A stretch of DNA of 20,176 bases from Chloroflexota bacterium (lineage in GTDB: Bacteria; Chloroflexota; Limnocylindria; Limnocylindrales; CSP1-4), in contig JAJYDP010000011.1 in the NCBI GenBank assembly GCA_021777365.1, positions 1-20,176 of the forward strand, read 5' to 3'. The translations under genes and the position numbers were made by a program. The notes beneath the pieces were generated by a model. It made no database searches, had not been told where the DNA came from, and saw only the letters and a list, made by a program, of their open reading frames with translations. Below are positions 13,310 through 20,176 of the stretch, piece by piece (position 1 is the first letter of the stretch; the number at the start of each line of letters is the position of its first letter).

Positions 13310-15211
13310 TCAGGCGCTGGCCGCGCGCGACACCGTCTGCTGGGTGAAGCACTCGATGACGTCACCCTCCTGCAGCTCCGGGTGCCCGCTGAGGCCGATG
13401 CCGCACTCGAAGCCGGCGGCCACCTCGCGCACGTCGTCCCGGAACCGCCGGAGCGAGTCGATCCGGTCCGTCACGATCACCCGGCCGCCGCGGTACACGC
13501 GAGCGCCGCCTCGCACGATCCGCCCGTCGGTGACGTAGCAGCCGAAGACCAGCTGTCCGCCGCGTCCGACCCGGAAGACCTGGCGCACCTCCGCGCGGCC
13601 CTCGACGACCTCCACAACCTCCGGCTCGAGCATGCCCTTGAGGGCGGCCTCGATGTCGTCGGTCAGCTTGTAGATGATGTCGTAGATCCGCACGTCGACG
13701 CCCTCGGCCTCCGCCGTGCGGCGCGCCTGCGGGTCGAGCTTGGTGCTGAACCCCACCACGATCGCGTCCGACGCCGACGCCAGCAGGATGTCGTTGTCGG
13801 TGATGTCCCCGGTGCCCTCGTGGATCACGTTGATCCGCACCTCGTCGGTGGAGATCTGGTCGAGGGCATGGGTGATGGCGCCAAGGGAACCCTGGACGTC
13901 CGCCTTGATCACGATGCGCAGCTCGCGGGTCTGGCCGGCCTGGATCTGGCGGTACAGGTCCTCCAGGGTGGCGCGGGCGCCGCCCTCCGCGCGCGCACCC
14001 GCCTGCGCGCGGCGCTGGTCCACGATGGCGCGCGCTGCCCGCTCGTCGGCGACCACCTGCACGATGTCGCCGGCCGCCGGGACGTCCGAGAGACCGAGGA
14101 GCACCACCGCCGACGCGGGGCCCGCCTTGGTCACCCGGGCGCCGGCGCTGTTCTCCATGGCCCGGACCCGGCCGAACGTGGTCCCGACCACCACCGTGTC
14201 GCCGATCTTGAGGGTCCCGGTCTGCACCAGGACCGTGGCGACCGGGCCGCGCCCCTTGTCCAGCTCGGCCTCCACCACCGTCCCGATCGCGGCACGCTTG
14301 GGGTTGGCCTTCAGCTCCTGCAGGTCGGCGACGAGCAGGATCATCTCGAGCAGGTCGTCGATCCCGGTGCGCTGCTTGGCGCTGACCGGCACCAGCGGCG
14401 TGTCGCCGCCGTACTCCTCGATCAGCACACCGTGCTCGGTGAGCTCGTTCTTCACGCGGTCCTGGTTGGCGTCCGGCTTGTCGATCTTGTTGAGCGCCAC
14501 GATGATCGGGACCCGGGCGGCGCGGGCGTGGTCGATCGCCTCCACGGTCTGGGGCATCACGCCGTCGTCGGCCGCCACCACCAGGATCGCGATGTCGGTC
14601 ACCTTGGCGCCCCGCGCCCGCATGGCGGTGAACGCCTCGTGACCGGGCGTGTCGAGGAAGACGATCCGCTTGCCGTCCTTGACGACCTCGCTGGCACCGA
14701 TGTGCTGGGTGATGCCGCCCCGCTCGCCGGCCGCGACGCTGGTGGCTCGGATCGCGTCCAGAAGGCTGGTCTTGCCATGGTCCACGTGTCCCATCACGGT
14801 CACGATGGGGGCCCGCGCGACCAGCTTGCTCGGGTCCTCCTCTTCCCAGAGCTGCTCCTTGGCCGCGGCGGCAGGGGCTGCCTCGCCGGCGGCCTCCTCG
14901 GCGGCGCCCGACGCGGCAATCTCGGCGACCTCGTAGCCGAGCTCCTCGGCCACCAGGCTCGCCGTGTCGCGGTCGATGGTCTGGTTGATGGTCGCGAAGA
15001 TGCCGCTCTTGATGAGCTCGCGGATCACGTCGGCGGGGTTGACCTGGAGGAGCCCGGCGAGGTCCTGCACGGAGATGGTGGCCGGGATCTCGATGGCGCC
15101 GCGCTCGCTCGGCTCGACGACCTGGACGCCCGAGCCCGATGCCTGGTCGGGACGGCGCGGGGGCTTTCGGGGTCCGCGGCGTCCGCGGGTGCCGCTGCGG
15201 CTACGTGCCAC
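13310..15211 (-). CDS. infB: Translation initiation factor IF-2
   Basis: IF-2 is the GTPase that places initiator fMet-tRNA on the 30S subunit and promotes 50S joining. The start is GTG 15211, with AAGGAGG (15223-15217) five bases upstream; the frame is open further but only into shadow sequence. The 633-residue product has a short basic N-terminus and an IF2N-like helical domain (about 40-95, [20 protein letters not shown]). An Ala/Glu linker leads to the G domain: GHVDHGKT 141-148, GGITQHIG near 165, DTPGH 187-191, NKID 241-244. The beta-barrel and C-terminal fMet-binding domains follow. It is shorter than E. coli (890) or B. subtilis (716) IF-2 because the N-terminal extension is small. 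It lies 14 bp after ylxR, with no ylxQ between. Confidence 0.97.
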   Translation of the reverse strand: MARSRSGTRGRRGPRKPPRRPDQASGSGVQVVEPSERGAIEIPATISVQDLAGLLQVNPADVIRELIKSGIFATINQTIDRDTASLVAEELGYEVAEIAASGAAEEAAGEAAPAAAAKEQLWEEEDPSKLVARAPIVTVMGHVDHGKTSLLDAIRATSVAAGERGGITQHIGASEVVKDGKRIVFLDTPGHEAFTAMRARGAKVTDIAILVVAADDGVMPQTVEAIDHARAARVPIIVALNKIDKPDANQDRVKNELTEHGVLIEEYGGDTPLVPVSAKQRTGIDDLLEMILLVADLQELKANPKRAAIGTVVEAELDKGRGPVATVLVQTGTLKIGDTVVVGTTFGRVRAMENSAGARVTKAGPASAVVLLGLSDVPAAGDIVQVVADERAARAIVDQRRAQAGARAEGGARATLEDLYRQIQAGQTRELRIVIKADVQGSLGAITHALDQISTDEVRINVIHEGTGDITDNDILLASASDAIVVGFSTKLDPQARRTAEAEGVDVRIYDIIYKLTDDIEAALKGMLEPEVVEVVEGRAEVRQVFRVGRGGQLVFGCYVTDGRIVRGGARVYRGGRVIVTDRIDSLRRFRDDVREVAAGFECGIGLSGHPELQEGDVIECFTQQTVSRAASA

Positions 15212-15225
15212 GGGTGCCTCCTTGG

Positions 15226-15504
15226 TCAGACGAGCGCGCCGGTGTTGAGCCGGTCGCGGATGGATTCGGGAATGGAGACGCCGAGCGCGCGCTCCAGCGC
15301 GTGCCGGCGCACCGCCTCGGCGGCACAGGTGCCCGACGCGCAGACGTAGGCACCGCGGCCGGGCAGCCGCCCGGTGGGATCGATCTGGATCTTGCCACCC
15401 GGTGTGCGGACGACGCGGACGAGCTCCCGCTTCGCGCGCTCGGTCCGGCACGCGACGCAGGTGCGGGCCGGCTGGCGCCGCGGGCGCGGCCCTACGGCGG
15501 CTAC
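15226..15504 (-). CDS. ylxR: YlxR-family RNA-binding protein (DUF448), no canonical start codon
   Basis: YlxR is a small protein nearly always found between nusA and infB; homologues bind RNA or nucleoid. The frame reads RTCVACRTERAKRELVRVV, then DPTGRLPGRGAYVC and HALERALGV, all hallmarks of the family, and ends in TGA 15226. No ATG, GTG, TTG or CTG exists in frame upstream of the first conserved cysteine for well over 100 bp. A GGAGG (15516-15512) lies seven bases before a GTA codon at 15504, the same geometry as truB's GGAGG and GTG. From that GTA the product would be 92 aa. The GTA overlaps the nusA TAG stop. Either GTA is used, or a base here differs from the true sequence. Confidence 0.88.
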   Translation of the reverse strand, partial: VAAVGPRPRRQPARTCVACRTERAKRELVRVVRTPGGKIQIDPTGRLPGRGAYVCASGTCAAEAVRRHALERALGVSIPESIRDRLNTGALV

Positions 15505-16841
15505 GGTGCCACCTCCCCGTTGCGCGCCGTGCGCCGGCGACGCGGCCGGGCGGCTTCCGCCTGCGGGTCGGCATCCCCGGCCACGACGGCCGCGGGCACC
15601 TCGGCTGCCGGCGCGGGCTCCGCCTGCACATCGACCGCCGGGGCCGCCGCATCCGCATGGGCCGGTGCCGCGCCCACGGCCGGCACCGCGGGCACGATCG
15701 GCGCCGCATCCGCATCGGCCGGTGCGGCCTGCCCGGCGGCCTGCCCGTGCGCCATCGCAGCCGCCGGCTCGTGCGCCTGCGCGGCGGCCGGCTTCTCCTC
15801 CTCGGGCCGTGGCTGGTCGCTCCGGATGTCGATGCGCCAGCCAGTCAGCTTCGCCGCCAGCCGGGCGTTCTGTCCCTCGCGGCCGATCGCCAGCGAGAGC
15901 ATCCGCTCCGGCACCGTCACCGTCGCGATCCGGGCGGCCTCGTCGATCGAGACGCCCACCACCTGCGCGGGGCTGAGCGCGTTCGCCACGAACTGCGCGG
16001 GGTCCTCCGCCCAGGGGACGACATCGATCTTCTCGCCGTTCAGCTCGGCCACCACGGCCTGCACCCGGCCGCCCCGCTGGCCTACCGTCGCCCCGACCGG
16101 GTCGAGGCCCTCCTGCCGGCTCGCAACGGCAACCTTGGAGCGGCTGCCGGCCTCGCGCGCGATGGCCTTGATCTCGACCGTCCCGTTGTGGATCTCGGGG
16201 ACTTCGAGCTCGAAGAGCCGGCGCAGGAATCCCTTGTGCGTGCGGCTCACGTACACCTGCGGGCCCTTGGTGGTGCGCCGCACCTCCAGGACGTAGGCCT
16301 TCACGTGCTGGCCGATCCGGTAGCTCTCGGTGGGCGACTGCTCGGTGGTGGCGAGGACCGCCTCCACCCCCTTGCCCATGTCTAGGATGATGCCCCGGGG
16401 CTCCACGCGGTTCACCGTGCCGGTGATGATCTCCGCCTCGCGCTGCGCGAACTGGCCGAAGACGACCTCGCGCTCCGCCTCGCGCAGCCGCTGCAGCACC
16501 AGCTGCTTGGCGGTCTGGGCATGGATCCTGCCGAAGCTCGCGGCGTCCAGCTCCTCGGTCTCGACGATGTCTCCCGGGTTGGCGCCGGGCTTCACGCGCC
16601 GTGCCTCGTCGAGCGTGAACTCGGTCAACGGGTCCTCGACCTCCTCGACGGCGACCATCGCGCGGAAGACGCGGATGCGGCCGGTCTCGGGGTCGATCTC
16701 GACGTAGACGTTCTCGTTCCCGGGGGCGACGCGGCGGTAGGCGGCCTGGATCGCCTCCTCCACGGTCTTGACGAGCTGCTCGCGGGGGACGCCTTTCTCG
16801 GCGTTCAGCTGCAGGAGGGCGCCGATGAAGTCACGGCTCAC
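15501..16841 (-). CDS. nusA: Transcription termination/antitermination factor NusA
   Basis: NusA binds RNA polymerase and nascent RNA and modulates pausing, termination and antitermination. I chose GTG 16841 because AGGAGG (16853-16848) lies six bases upstream and the protein then begins MSRDFIGALLQL, the normal NusA start. A GTG at 16874 would add 11 odd residues. The 446-aa product has the RNAP-binding N-terminal domain (about 1-130), S1 (about 135-200, GTVNRVEPRGIILDMG), KH1 (about 205-275) and KH2 (about 280-345, containing SLAIGREGQNARLAAKL). A low-complexity Ala/Pro/Asp tail of about 95 residues follows, closing with RPRRRRTARN. Two in-frame TAGs stand nine bases apart at the end. rimP, usually just upstream, is absent from the window. 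Confidence 0.96.
   Translation of the reverse strand: MSRDFIGALLQLNAEKGVPREQLVKTVEEAIQAAYRRVAPGNENVYVEIDPETGRIRVFRAMVAVEEVEDPLTEFTLDEARRVKPGANPGDIVETEELDAASFGRIHAQTAKQLVLQRLREAEREVVFGQFAQREAEIITGTVNRVEPRGIILDMGKGVEAVLATTEQSPTESYRIGQHVKAYVLEVRRTTKGPQVYVSRTHKGFLRRLFELEVPEIHNGTVEIKAIAREAGSRSKVAVASRQEGLDPVGATVGQRGGRVQAVVAELNGEKIDVVPWAEDPAQFVANALSPAQVVGVSIDEAARIATVTVPERMLSLAIGREGQNARLAAKLTGWRIDIRSDQPRPEEEKPAAAQAHEPAAAMAHGQAAGQAAPADADAAPIVPAVPAVGAAPAHADAAAPAVDVQAEPAPAAEVPAAVVAGDADPQAEAARPRRRRTARNGEVAP
15646..15725 (-). repeat. In-frame direct repeat in the NusA tail
   Basis: A 23-bp sequence at 15646-15668 recurs at 15703-15725 with one mismatch, 57 bp (19 codons) apart. It encodes APADADAAP and APAHADAAA in the Ala/Pro-rich tail. 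The spacing in whole codons suggests duplication within a tolerant linker. Confidence 0.65.
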
Positions 16842-16883
16842 AGTGCGCCTCCTCTCGCTCGGTTCGACCGCCACTCACAAGAA

Positions 16884-16904
16884 GACGTGGGGGTCACCCA
16901 CGTC
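16884..16904 (-). terminator. Hairpin with T-rich tail in the nusA leader
   Basis: A perfect 8-bp stem (GACGTGGG / CCCACGTC) with a 5-nt loop is followed on the minus strand by TTCTTGT. This is the most terminator-like structure in the window. It sits 36 bases after the MFS stop and 42 before the nusA start, so it could end proS-MFS transcripts. It also lies downstream of the putative nusA promoter and could act as an attenuator. Confidence 0.5.
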
Positions 16905-16933
16905 GAAGCGGCGGCCGGCGGTCAGTCGCCCGG

Positions 16934-16942
16934 AGTATATCA
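16934..16942 (-). promoter_or_regulatory. Putative nusA promoter, extended -10
   Basis: On the minus strand TGATATACT combines TATACT (five of six to TATAAT) with an upstream TG, the extended -10 pattern. The TGA of this motif is also the stop codon of the MFS gene. No -35 box is recognisable 17 bp upstream, as is usual for extended -10 promoters. Transcription would start near 16927, giving a leader of about 85 nt. Confidence 0.5.
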
Positions 16943-18454
16943 CCCGTGCCCGGCCCGGCCCGGCCCCGGTGCGGCGGTGGGGCCCAGCCGGGCGGTCACC
17001 GCGAGCCCCGCGAGCACCGCCGCGGCGGCGACTCCGAAGGTGAGGAGGAGGGCAGCCGCCTCGCCCCAGCCGAGGCCGGGTGCCGCGGCCAGCGCGACCC
17101 CGCCGATCCCGGCACCCAGTGCCGTGCCGAGGACGTCGGAGAGCTGCAGGCCGGCCGTCGCGGCGCCTTCGCGGCCGGCGGGCGCCTCGTGGAGCACGAA
17201 GAGCGAGATGGGCGAGTAGGCGATCCCCATCCCGAGGCCGGCGATCCCCCATGCGGTCACGCCCACCGCGACCGGCACCGACGACGCCGTGGTCACCGCG
17301 ATCAGGCCGATCCCGCCCACGACCAGCACCAGCCCGAGCCGGATCAGCCGCGCCACGCCCCACCCCGCGATGCGTCGCGCCTGGATCCACGACCCGACCG
17401 CCCAGGTCACCGTGGCGGCCGTGAGCGCCAGGCCCGCCTGCGCCGCCGACATCCCGCGCAGCGCCACGAGCATCAGCGGGACGAAGGCCTCCGCGCCGGT
17501 GAAGCCGAATGTCAGCACACCCCGCAGCAGCACCGCGGCGGGCAGGCCCGTGCGCGCCCGCAGCGATCCCCCCGGGAGGAGGCGCTGCAGCGCCGGCATG
17601 CCGACCACGAGTCCCGCGGCGCCGAGGCCGATGAGCGGGAGGGCCTGGTGCGAGTCCAGGGCGGCCAGGACGAGTCCCGCCCCGACGGCGACCCGCAGCG
17701 CATCGAGCAGCCGCCCCGGATGCGCACCCCGCGCGGCGTCCCGCCCGCGGGCTCCGCCCGCGCGCGGCGCGGGATCCGCCTCGCCGACATCATCCGTGCC
17801 GGCCACCCGCGGGACCGCCGGTGGGTCCGCCCCTGCCTCGCCATCGGCGTCCGAGGCGCCTGCCACCCCGGCGAGCGACGGGACGGTCAGCACGCCCGCG
17901 ACCGCCACCAGCGGCAGCAGGCCCAGGAAGACGGCGCGCCAGGTCATGTGGGCCGCGACCACGCCCGCCAGCGCCGGGCCGGCGATCCCCGGCGCCACCC
18001 ATGCGGTCGACATGATGGCGAACATGCGGGGACGAAGCCCGGGCGGGTACTGCCGCCCGATGCTGACGTACGCCACGGCCGGGATGGCGCCCGCGCCGAA
18101 CCCCTGCACCGCCCGAGCCGCGACCAGGACGGGCATCGACGGCGCCAGGCCTCCGACGGTCAGCCCGACGGCGAAGAAGCCCAGGCCGAGCAGGTACGGG
18201 CGGACGAGCCCGTGCGTGTCCGCCTGTTCGCCGGCCGCGACGATCCCGACGAGATCGCCCAGGAAGAACGCGCTGAAGACCCAGCCGTACAGCGAGATCC
18301 CGCCGAGATCGGCGGAGACCACGGGCATCACGGTCGCCACCGCCAGGGCCTCGAGCGCGACCAGTGTCACGGTCAGCACGAGCCCGGTGGTGAGGGCGCG
18401 CAGCTCCGGCGACGTCGGGGAGGACGGGCGGGGCCGCCGGACGATCTCGCTCAC
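16940..18454 (-). CDS. MFS transporter, DHA2-like (14 predicted TM segments)
   Basis: This is a proton-coupled major facilitator of the drug-resistance type; the substrate is unknown. The 504-residue product begins with a short basic, Pro-rich N-terminus. Six hydrophobic segments lie in residues about 20-195, including a degenerate motif A (GEQADTHG) and an antiporter-type motif C (APGIAGPALAGVV). A charged, Gly/Asp/Ala-rich loop of about 45 residues follows, then eight more hydrophobic segments. Fourteen segments point to the DHA2 (EmrB-like) group more than DHA1. The GTG start has only a GAGGGG about 11 bases upstream, so initiation may be weak. It lies 106 bp after proS and occupies the place of polC-rimP in the B. 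subtilis order. Confidence 0.88.
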   Translation of the reverse strand: MSEIVRRPRPSSPTSPELRALTTGLVLTVTLVALEALAVATVMPVVSADLGGISLYGWVFSAFFLGDLVGIVAAGEQADTHGLVRPYLLGLGFFAVGLTVGGLAPSMPVLVAARAVQGFGAGAIPAVAYVSIGRQYPPGLRPRMFAIMSTAWVAPGIAGPALAGVVAAHMTWRAVFLGLLPLVAVAGVLTVPSLAGVAGASDADGEAGADPPAVPRVAGTDDVGEADPAPRAGGARGRDAARGAHPGRLLDALRVAVGAGLVLAALDSHQALPLIGLGAAGLVVGMPALQRLLPGGSLRARTGLPAAVLLRGVLTFGFTGAEAFVPLMLVALRGMSAAQAGLALTAATVTWAVGSWIQARRIAGWGVARLIRLGLVLVVGGIGLIAVTTASSVPVAVGVTAWGIAGLGMGIAYSPISLFVLHEAPAGREGAATAGLQLSDVLGTALGAGIGGVALAAAPGLGWGEAAALLLTFGVAAAAVLAGLAVTARLGPTAAPGPGRAGHG

Positions 18455-18491
18455 CGGCCGCGGGTACCCCTCTGGCGCCGGCGCGGGTCCC

Positions 18492-18512
18492 GCGGGCGGG
18501 TCGACCGCCCGC
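18492..18512 (-). other. GC hairpin between proS and the MFS gene
   Basis: Arms GCGGGCGG and CCGCCCGC form a perfect 8-bp stem with a 5-nt loop, 48 bases after the proS stop. A second perfect palindrome, GCCGGCGG/CCGCCGGC, spans 18544-18559 directly after the stop. Neither has a T-tract, so they are at best 3'-end stabilising or weak terminating structures. Confidence 0.3.
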
Positions 18513-18560
18513 CTCGGAATCGGCTCGCTCGTGGGGGTCGGTCGCCGGCGGCCGCCGGCT

Positions 18561-20018
18561 TCAGTATGCCCGTGCGAAGACGACCCGCCGCTCCGAGGGC
18601 CGGCCGTCCACGATGCACCGGCCCGCCTCGGCCGGCGAGTCGAACGGGATGTTCCGGATCGTCGCGCCGGTCTCCTGGTTCACCCGAGCCTCGCACTCCG
18701 GCGCACCGCACCAGTGGGCCCAGATGAATCCCCCCTGCTCGTCGTTGACGCGCCGGAACGTCTCGAAGTCGTCCACGTGGTGCGTGTTCGCGGCGCGGAA
18801 GTCGAGCGCACGCTGGAACAGCTCCTGCTGGTAGCCGGTCAGGCGGAGCGGCAGCTCGGCGGCGAGCCGGTCAAGCGGCACCGCTTCCTTCGAGCGATCG
18901 ACCCGCCGGACGAGCGTCCCCTGCCCTGCCGCGACGTCGCGCGGGCCGACCTCGATCCGGAACGGGACGCCGCGCAGCTCCCAGTGGTTGTACTTGAAGC
19001 CGGGGGATTCCTCGCGCCAGTCGACCTCGAGCCGCACCTCCCGCCCCTCGGGGGTCGAGCGCAGCGCCAGCTCGAACCGCTCGATGGCCTCCGCCACCGC
19101 GGCCCGGTCGGCCTCCGAGCGGAAGATCGGCACCACGACCACCTGGACCGGGGCCACCCGGGGGGGCAGCACCAGGCCGCTGTCGTCGCCGTGGGCCATG
19201 ATCGTCGCGCCCACCATGCGCGTGCTGAAGCCCCAGGAGGTCCCGTGGGGATGGCGCCGCTGGTTGTCGCGGTCGAGGAAGGTGATGTCGGCGGCCTGCG
19301 CGAAGTTCGACCCGAGGTAATGGCTGGTCCCGGCCTGCAGCGCCTTACGGTCGCGCATCATGGCCTCGATCGAGTACGTGTAGACGGCGCCGGGGAACTT
19401 CTCGCCCTCGCTCTTGCGGCCGGCGATGACCGGGATCGCGAGCCACTCCTCGGAGACCTTACGGTAGATCTCCAGTCCGAGGTCGACTTCCTCGCGCGCC
19501 TCCTGCTCGGTGGCGTGGAAGGTGTGCGCCTCCTGCCACAGGAACTCGGCCGTCCGCAGGAAGAGGCGGGTGCGCAGCTCCCAGCGGACCACGTTGTTCC
19601 AGAGGTTCATCAGGAGCGGCAGGTCGCGGTAGGACTGGACCCAGTCCCGGATCGTCTCGGCGATGATCGCCTCGCTCGTGGGGCGGATCGCCAGCCACTC
19701 GTCGAGCTCCTTGCCGCCGGCATGGGTCACCCACGCGACCTGCGGGTTGAAGCCCTCGACGTGCTCGGCCTCCTTCTCGAGGAGCGAGCGCGGCACGAAG
19801 AGCGGGAAGTAGACGTTGCTGTGGCCGGTCGCCTTGATGTGGCGGTCCAGCTCGTCCCGCATCGACTCCCAGATCGCGTAGCCGTAGGGCCGGATCACCA
19901 TGCATCCGCGCACCGGCGAGTAGGACGCCAGTTCCGCCTTCAGGACGACGTCGTTGTACCAGGCCGGGAAGTCATCCGACTGGCGCGTGATGCTCGTGAC
20001 AAAGCCGTCCTTGGCCAC
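18561..20018 (-). CDS. proS: Prolyl-tRNA synthetase, short archaeal/eukaryal-type
   Basis: It charges tRNA-Pro. The 485-residue product lacks the large editing insertion of the bacterial long form (about 570 aa). The class II core shows SPVRGCMVIRPYGYAIWE, the motif 2 region NNVVRWELRTRLFLRTAEF with WQEAHTFH, and motif 3 as GTSWGFSTRMVGATIMAHGD. An anticodon-binding domain follows (VVVVPIFRSE onward). The C-terminal domain has WCGAPECEARV and ends in a terminal tyrosine (FARAY), a hallmark of this type. I chose GTG 20018, with GAGGAG (20029-20024) five bases upstream; an in-frame ATG at 20033 has no Shine-Dalgarno. It is first of the visible genes and lies where proS stands upstream of the nusA operon in B. 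subtilis. Confidence 0.96.
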   Translation of the reverse strand: MAKDGFVTSITRQSDDFPAWYNDVVLKAELASYSPVRGCMVIRPYGYAIWESMRDELDRHIKATGHSNVYFPLFVPRSLLEKEAEHVEGFNPQVAWVTHAGGKELDEWLAIRPTSEAIIAETIRDWVQSYRDLPLLMNLWNNVVRWELRTRLFLRTAEFLWQEAHTFHATEQEAREEVDLGLEIYRKVSEEWLAIPVIAGRKSEGEKFPGAVYTYSIEAMMRDRKALQAGTSHYLGSNFAQAADITFLDRDNQRRHPHGTSWGFSTRMVGATIMAHGDDSGLVLPPRVAPVQVVVVPIFRSEADRAAVAEAIERFELALRSTPEGREVRLEVDWREESPGFKYNHWELRGVPFRIEVGPRDVAAGQGTLVRRVDRSKEAVPLDRLAAELPLRLTGYQQELFQRALDFRAANTHHVDDFETFRRVNDEQGGFIWAHWCGAPECEARVNQETGATIRNIPFDSPAEAGRCIVDGRPSERRVVFARAY

Positions 20019-20176
20019 GGGTACTCCTCGCATGACGCTGGGCAGGGGCCGGGGGTGCGCGGGACGGTCCCGCGCGGCACTCCCGGGCGCCAATGGTAGC
20101 GCACGCGACCGCCGGATCGGACGTGCGGGCCGGGCGGCGGGGGCGGCTGGTTGGCGCGGGCGACGGGCGGCGGTGG
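20019..20176 (-). other. proS upstream region
   Basis: Beyond the Shine-Dalgarno there is a hairpin at 20057-20075 (GCGCGGGA / TCCCGCGC, 3-nt loop) in the leader. A poor -10-like TACCAT lies at 20098-20093. No T-box signature, tRNA or gene is seen. The rest is featureless GC-rich sequence to the window edge. Confidence 0.3.

Noticed and set aside
15212..15715. A 168-residue N-terminal extension of IF-2
   Set aside because: It overlaps ylxR and the nusA tail and reads as Arg/Pro-rich shadow. AAGGAGG before GTG 15211 marks the true start.
16855..16880. A GGTTCGA sequence resembling a tRNA T-loop
   Set aside because: No matching acceptor, D or anticodon stems surround it. It is part of the nusA leader and codons just upstream of the chosen start.
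20019..20176. A T-box or tRNA-like leader upstream of proS
   Set aside because: No T-box antiterminator consensus and no tRNA-like fold could be found, only one short GC hairpin.

Overview
The window is very GC-rich (by eye around 70%) and dense with housekeeping genes, all on the minus strand. The organism is a bacterium with RNase J, NrnA, YlxR, family 4 uracil-DNA glycosylase and a short archaeal-type prolyl-tRNA synthetase. This combination and the GC content suggest Chloroflexota (perhaps the Limnocylindria/Ellin6529 side) or a similar high-GC Terrabacteria lineage. That is an inference; no rRNA is present to settle it.

Layout in the direction of transcription (high to low coordinates): (1) proS and a 14-TM MFS transporter. 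(2) The transcription/translation operon nusA-ylxR-infB-rbfA-nrnA-truB-ribF, tightly packed with GTGA overlaps at two junctions. (3) rpsO-pnp, with its own promoter-like sequence and a structured leader before pnp. (4) asd-udg-rnj-ftsK, also overlapping or abutting; ftsK runs off the left edge. As recalled, the order matches the Bacillus subtilis region from proS to spoIIIE, but polC-rimP is replaced by the MFS gene, nrnA replaces a small gene, and udg sits where the dap genes would be.

The most striking feature is in pnp. The encoded polynucleotide phosphorylase (862 aa instead of about 700-750) carries a complete DEDDh (DnaQ/RNase T-type) 3'-5' exonuclease domain of about 160 residues. It is inserted in frame between the first RNase PH core and the helical region. 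All DEDDh catalytic residues and all PNPase active-site residues are present, so one polypeptide appears to combine phosphorolytic and hydrolytic 3' exonucleases. Together with RNase J and NrnA nearby, the window is rich in RNA-decay enzymes.

Secondary points of interest: ylxR has no canonical start codon (a GTA sits exactly where its Shine-Dalgarno points). The pnp Shine-Dalgarno lies inside a 7-bp hairpin. The uracil-DNA glycosylase ends in a sliding-clamp-like QMTLF after a long disordered tail. RbfA has an RG-rich tail. rnj and ftsK are separated only by one in-frame TAG. No tRNA, rRNA, CRISPR, IS element or prophage gene was seen.
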